A program made the position numbers and the translations under genes. From contig JFMF01000082.1 of assembly GCA_000635535.1 (NCBI GenBank), positions 1 to 59,652 of the forward strand: DNA of 59,652 nucleotides, written 5' to 3'. Of this stretch, positions 57,921 to 59,652 are shown piece by piece. Each line of letters starts with the position of its first letter. Position 1 is the first letter of the stretch. This DNA is from Prochlorococcus sp. scB243_496M6 (lineage in GTDB: Bacteria; Cyanobacteriota; Cyanobacteriia; PCC-6307; Cyanobiaceae). The notes under the pieces are model-generated. The model searched no databases and had not been told where the DNA came from. It was given only the letters and a program-made list of their open reading frames with translations.

Positions 57921-58235
57921 TTCACAATCAAGGATGGGAAGATGGACCAGTGCATAGCTCTTTTAGAAGAAATTCTGGTACTGACAAAAGCTAATGAACC
58001 TGACTGCCTTTTTTTTAATATCACTACATGCGGTTCAGATAAGGCTTATGTAAGAGAGGCATATAAAGATGGTGCTGCCGCTTTATTTCATCTCAAAAAT
58101 ATGGGACATATGATTCCCAAGCTTTTTGAAGTGTCAGATATTACTGTGCAGGTCCAAGGCCCGGCTAAGGAGATTGAACCCTTGAAGGAAATACTCCCAG
58201 ATGCTGATTTTTATGAAGCAATATCTGGATTCTGA
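57882..58235 (+). CDS. ABM-fold monooxygenase-like protein
   Basis: A 117-residue dimeric alpha/beta barrel-type protein. SIHPHFTIKDGKMDQCIALL, then CLFFNITTCGSDKAYVREAY and DGAAALFHLKNMGHMIPKLF match the antibiotic biosynthesis monooxygenase (ABM) pattern, including E/Y and the H-x-x-N/S segment. An internal ATG (MVSIHPHF) at 57900 could be the start. Function is likely a small-molecule oxygenase or a quinol-binding protein; it is not proven. Confidence 0.75.
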   Translation: MSLDTSMVSIHPHFTIKDGKMDQCIALLEEILVLTKANEPDCLFFNITTCGSDKAYVREAYKDGAAALFHLKNMGHMIPKLFEVSDITVQVQGPAKEIEPLKEILPDADFYEAISGF

Positions 58236-58463
58236 TTAAGGTTTTTTCAAAGATAACCTAATCTATTAAAAGGGAGATTTGAGAGATACAAATAGTTTCT
58301 TTGGCATTTCTATTACACTTTGATTTTATTATTAGCAGTTTATTGCTAAAAAATTTTCCATAGTTTTTCAGAAATATTATTAAATTAAAAAATTAATAAA
58401 AAATTACTTTTCTAGCAAAGTTTGAATTGTTAATTTGGGATGTTGTTTTAATAAAGAGCATTA

Positions 58464-59652
58464 ATGCCAGAAAATTGGTTTCAAATAGGTCAAGATATTT
58501 TAGGAGAGAGTGAAAAAGATAGATCAGGAAAATCATTAAGTTTTTCTGATGATGGGAAAATATTAGCAATTGGAGCTCACTACGCTAATGAAGGCGGACA
58601 TGTCCGTATTTATAAAAATAACTCTGGAACTTGGGAGCAAATAGGATCTGATATTGATGGTGAGCAAAAAAATGATGAATCCGGTTATTCGGTAAGCTTA
58701 TCTTCAGATGGCTCCATAGTTGCAATAGGTGCAGTTAAAAATGATGGTAGTGGTAAAAATAGTGGCCATGTTCGTATTTATAAAAACAACTCTGGAACTT
58801 GGGAACAGATAGGCTCTGATATTGATGCAGAAAGTAGAGGAGATAATTTTGGCGTCTCAGTAAGCTTATCTTCTGATGGCTCTATTGTCGCGATAGGAGC
58901 GAATAAAAATGATGCAAATGGCAGTAATAGTGGCCACGTTCGTGTTTATAAAAACAACTCTGGAACTTGGGAAAAAATAGGATCTGATATTGATGGGAAA
59001 AATGCAGGAGATCTTTTTGGGAGTTCTGTAAGTTTATCTTCAGATGGTTCAATTATTGCAATAGGTGGCTACAGAAATGATGCAAATGGCAGTAATAGTG
59101 GACATGTTCGTATTTATAAAAACAACTCTGGAATTTGGGAACAAATAGGATCTGATATTGAGGGCAGTAAGAAAGGAGATGAATTTGGTTATTCAGTAAG
59201 TTTATCTAATGATGGCTCAATTGTTGCTATTGGAGGATGGTTAGGAGATGCCGGAGGTGCTAATAGCGGAACGGTAAAAGTTTATGCGAACAACTCAGGA
59301 TCTTGGGAACAAATAGGATCTGATATCTATGGAGAAAACAAACAAGATAGATCAGGAGGATCAGTAAGCTTATCTAATGATGGCTCAATTGTTGCTATTG
59401 GAGCACTCAATAATGATGGGAATGGAGCTGATAGTGGTCATGTTCGCATTTACAAAAATATTTCAGGATCTTGGGAACAAATAGGAACTGATTTTGATGG
59501 GGATAATCCTGGAGATAAGTTTGGACAAACTGTTAGTCTTTCAGGAGATGGCAGATATTTAGCAATTGGAGCTCTTTACAATAATGGGAATGGAACTGAA
59601 AGTGGTCAAGTTAGAGTTTTTACTACTAATAGAGATGATGGCGATGCAACTT
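58464..59652 (+). CDS. Tandem-repeat FG-GAP/beta-propeller protein (3' truncated)
   Basis: The ORF is open from the ATG at 58464 to the window end (396 codons). Units begin at G-S-D-I-D (first at 58488, then 58644, 58812, 58980, 59148, 59316, 59484). The first interval is 156 bases and the remaining five are exactly 168 bases (56 residues). Each unit carries IYKNNSGTWEQIGSDIDG, FG-x-SVSLSSDGSIVAIGA and ND-x-x-G-x-NSGHVR. The FG-GAP-like pattern FG-x-SVSL-xx-DG and the D/N/G loops suggest a calcium-binding integrin-type propeller. There is no N-terminal signal in the visible part. It is probably a surface or large exported repeat protein, but this is inference. Confidence 0.9.
   Translation, partial: MPENWFQIGQDILGESEKDRSGKSLSFSDDGKILAIGAHYANEGGHVRIYKNNSGTWEQIGSDIDGEQKNDESGYSVSLSSDGSIVAIGAVKNDGSGKNSGHVRIYKNNSGTWEQIGSDIDAESRGDNFGVSVSLSSDGSIVAIGANKNDANGSNSGHVRVYKNNSGTWEKIGSDIDGKNAGDLFGSSVSLSSDGSIIAIGGYRNDANGSNSGHVRIYKNNSGIWEQIGSDIEGSKKGDEFGYSVSLSNDGSIVAIGGWLGDAGGANSGTVKVYANNSGSWEQIGSDIYGENKQDRSGGSVSLSNDGSIVAIGALNNDGNGADSGHVRIYKNISGSWEQIGTDFDGDNPGDKFGQTVSLSGDGRYLAIGALYNNGNGTESGQVRVFTTNRDDGDAT
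58464..59652 (+). repeat. Tandem 168-bp repeat array
   Basis: Positions of the same codon pair differ by exactly 168 bases five times in a row (58644 to 59484). Units are highly similar at the DNA level (for example AACTCTGGAACTTGGGA recurs), which points to recent duplication or gene conversion. It continues past the window. Confidence 0.9.

Overview
The window comes from a high-light-adapted Prochlorococcus, a marine picocyanobacterium. The evidence is very low GC DNA, tightly packed short genes, PSII, PSI and cytochrome b6f genes, one degenerate phycoerythrin beta gene with a CpeS-type lyase instead of a phycobilisome set, a plastoquinol terminal oxidase, a short Hli-type gene, and a 16S-tRNA-Ile-tRNA-Ala-23S-5S operon. 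This assignment rests on reading the sequence; no database search was run.

Region 1 (1-27.4 kb) is conserved core. Ycf48 (5' truncated) leads into psbE-psbF-psbL-psbJ. Then come mtnP, an oxidoreductase-SelD fusion, the CCA-adding enzyme and a UvrD/PcrA helicase. The phycoerythrin remnant (cpeB, cpeS and a 59-residue ORF) follows, then a TVP38-type membrane protein, tRNA-Phe, an FGGY kinase, metK, rpsA, nrdR, psbT-psbB, a 2Fe-2S ferredoxin, psbM, prmC-tsaC, tRNA-Thr, minC-minD-minE, an HD phosphohydrolase, a CtpA-type protease, petB-petD and a GH100 invertase.

Region 2 (27.4-33.2 kb) is a long AT-rich leader and the rRNA operon, closed by a terminator that overlaps the stop codon of mutM.

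Region 3 (33.2-38 kb) holds mutM, psaE, a LysM protein, an aldehyde dehydrogenase, a GNAT acetyltransferase and a small DUF3104-like gene.

Region 4 (38-58.3 kb) looks accessory. It has many genes of 29-130 codons on alternating strands, most of unknown function and often with one membrane segment. Mixed in are recognisable genes: an Hli-type protein, an NdhF-like fragment, PTOX, a CrtH-like isomerase, a PAP/fibrillin-like protein, a Nif11-like peptide, TatA, PrxQ, ArfB, a CPBP protease, proline iminopeptidase, photolyase, TenA, ThiD and a DUF985 cupin. It also holds a probable structured non-coding RNA (about 51.32-51.61 kb) and a LexA-like palindrome at 40.98 kb.

Region 5 (58.46 kb to the end) is the 5' part of a tandem-repeat FG-GAP/beta-propeller protein with an exact 168-bp period. 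It runs off the window.

Together the genes cover building and repair of PSII (Ycf48, PsbB/E/F/J/L/M/T, CtpA-type protease), electron transport (b6f, ferredoxin, PsaE, PTOX), light and oxidative stress (photolyase, PrxQ, Hli, CrtH-like, PAP-like), translation quality and RNA maturation (PrmC, TsaC, CCA enzyme, ArfB), division-site placement (MinCDE) and thiamine salvage (TenA, ThiD).
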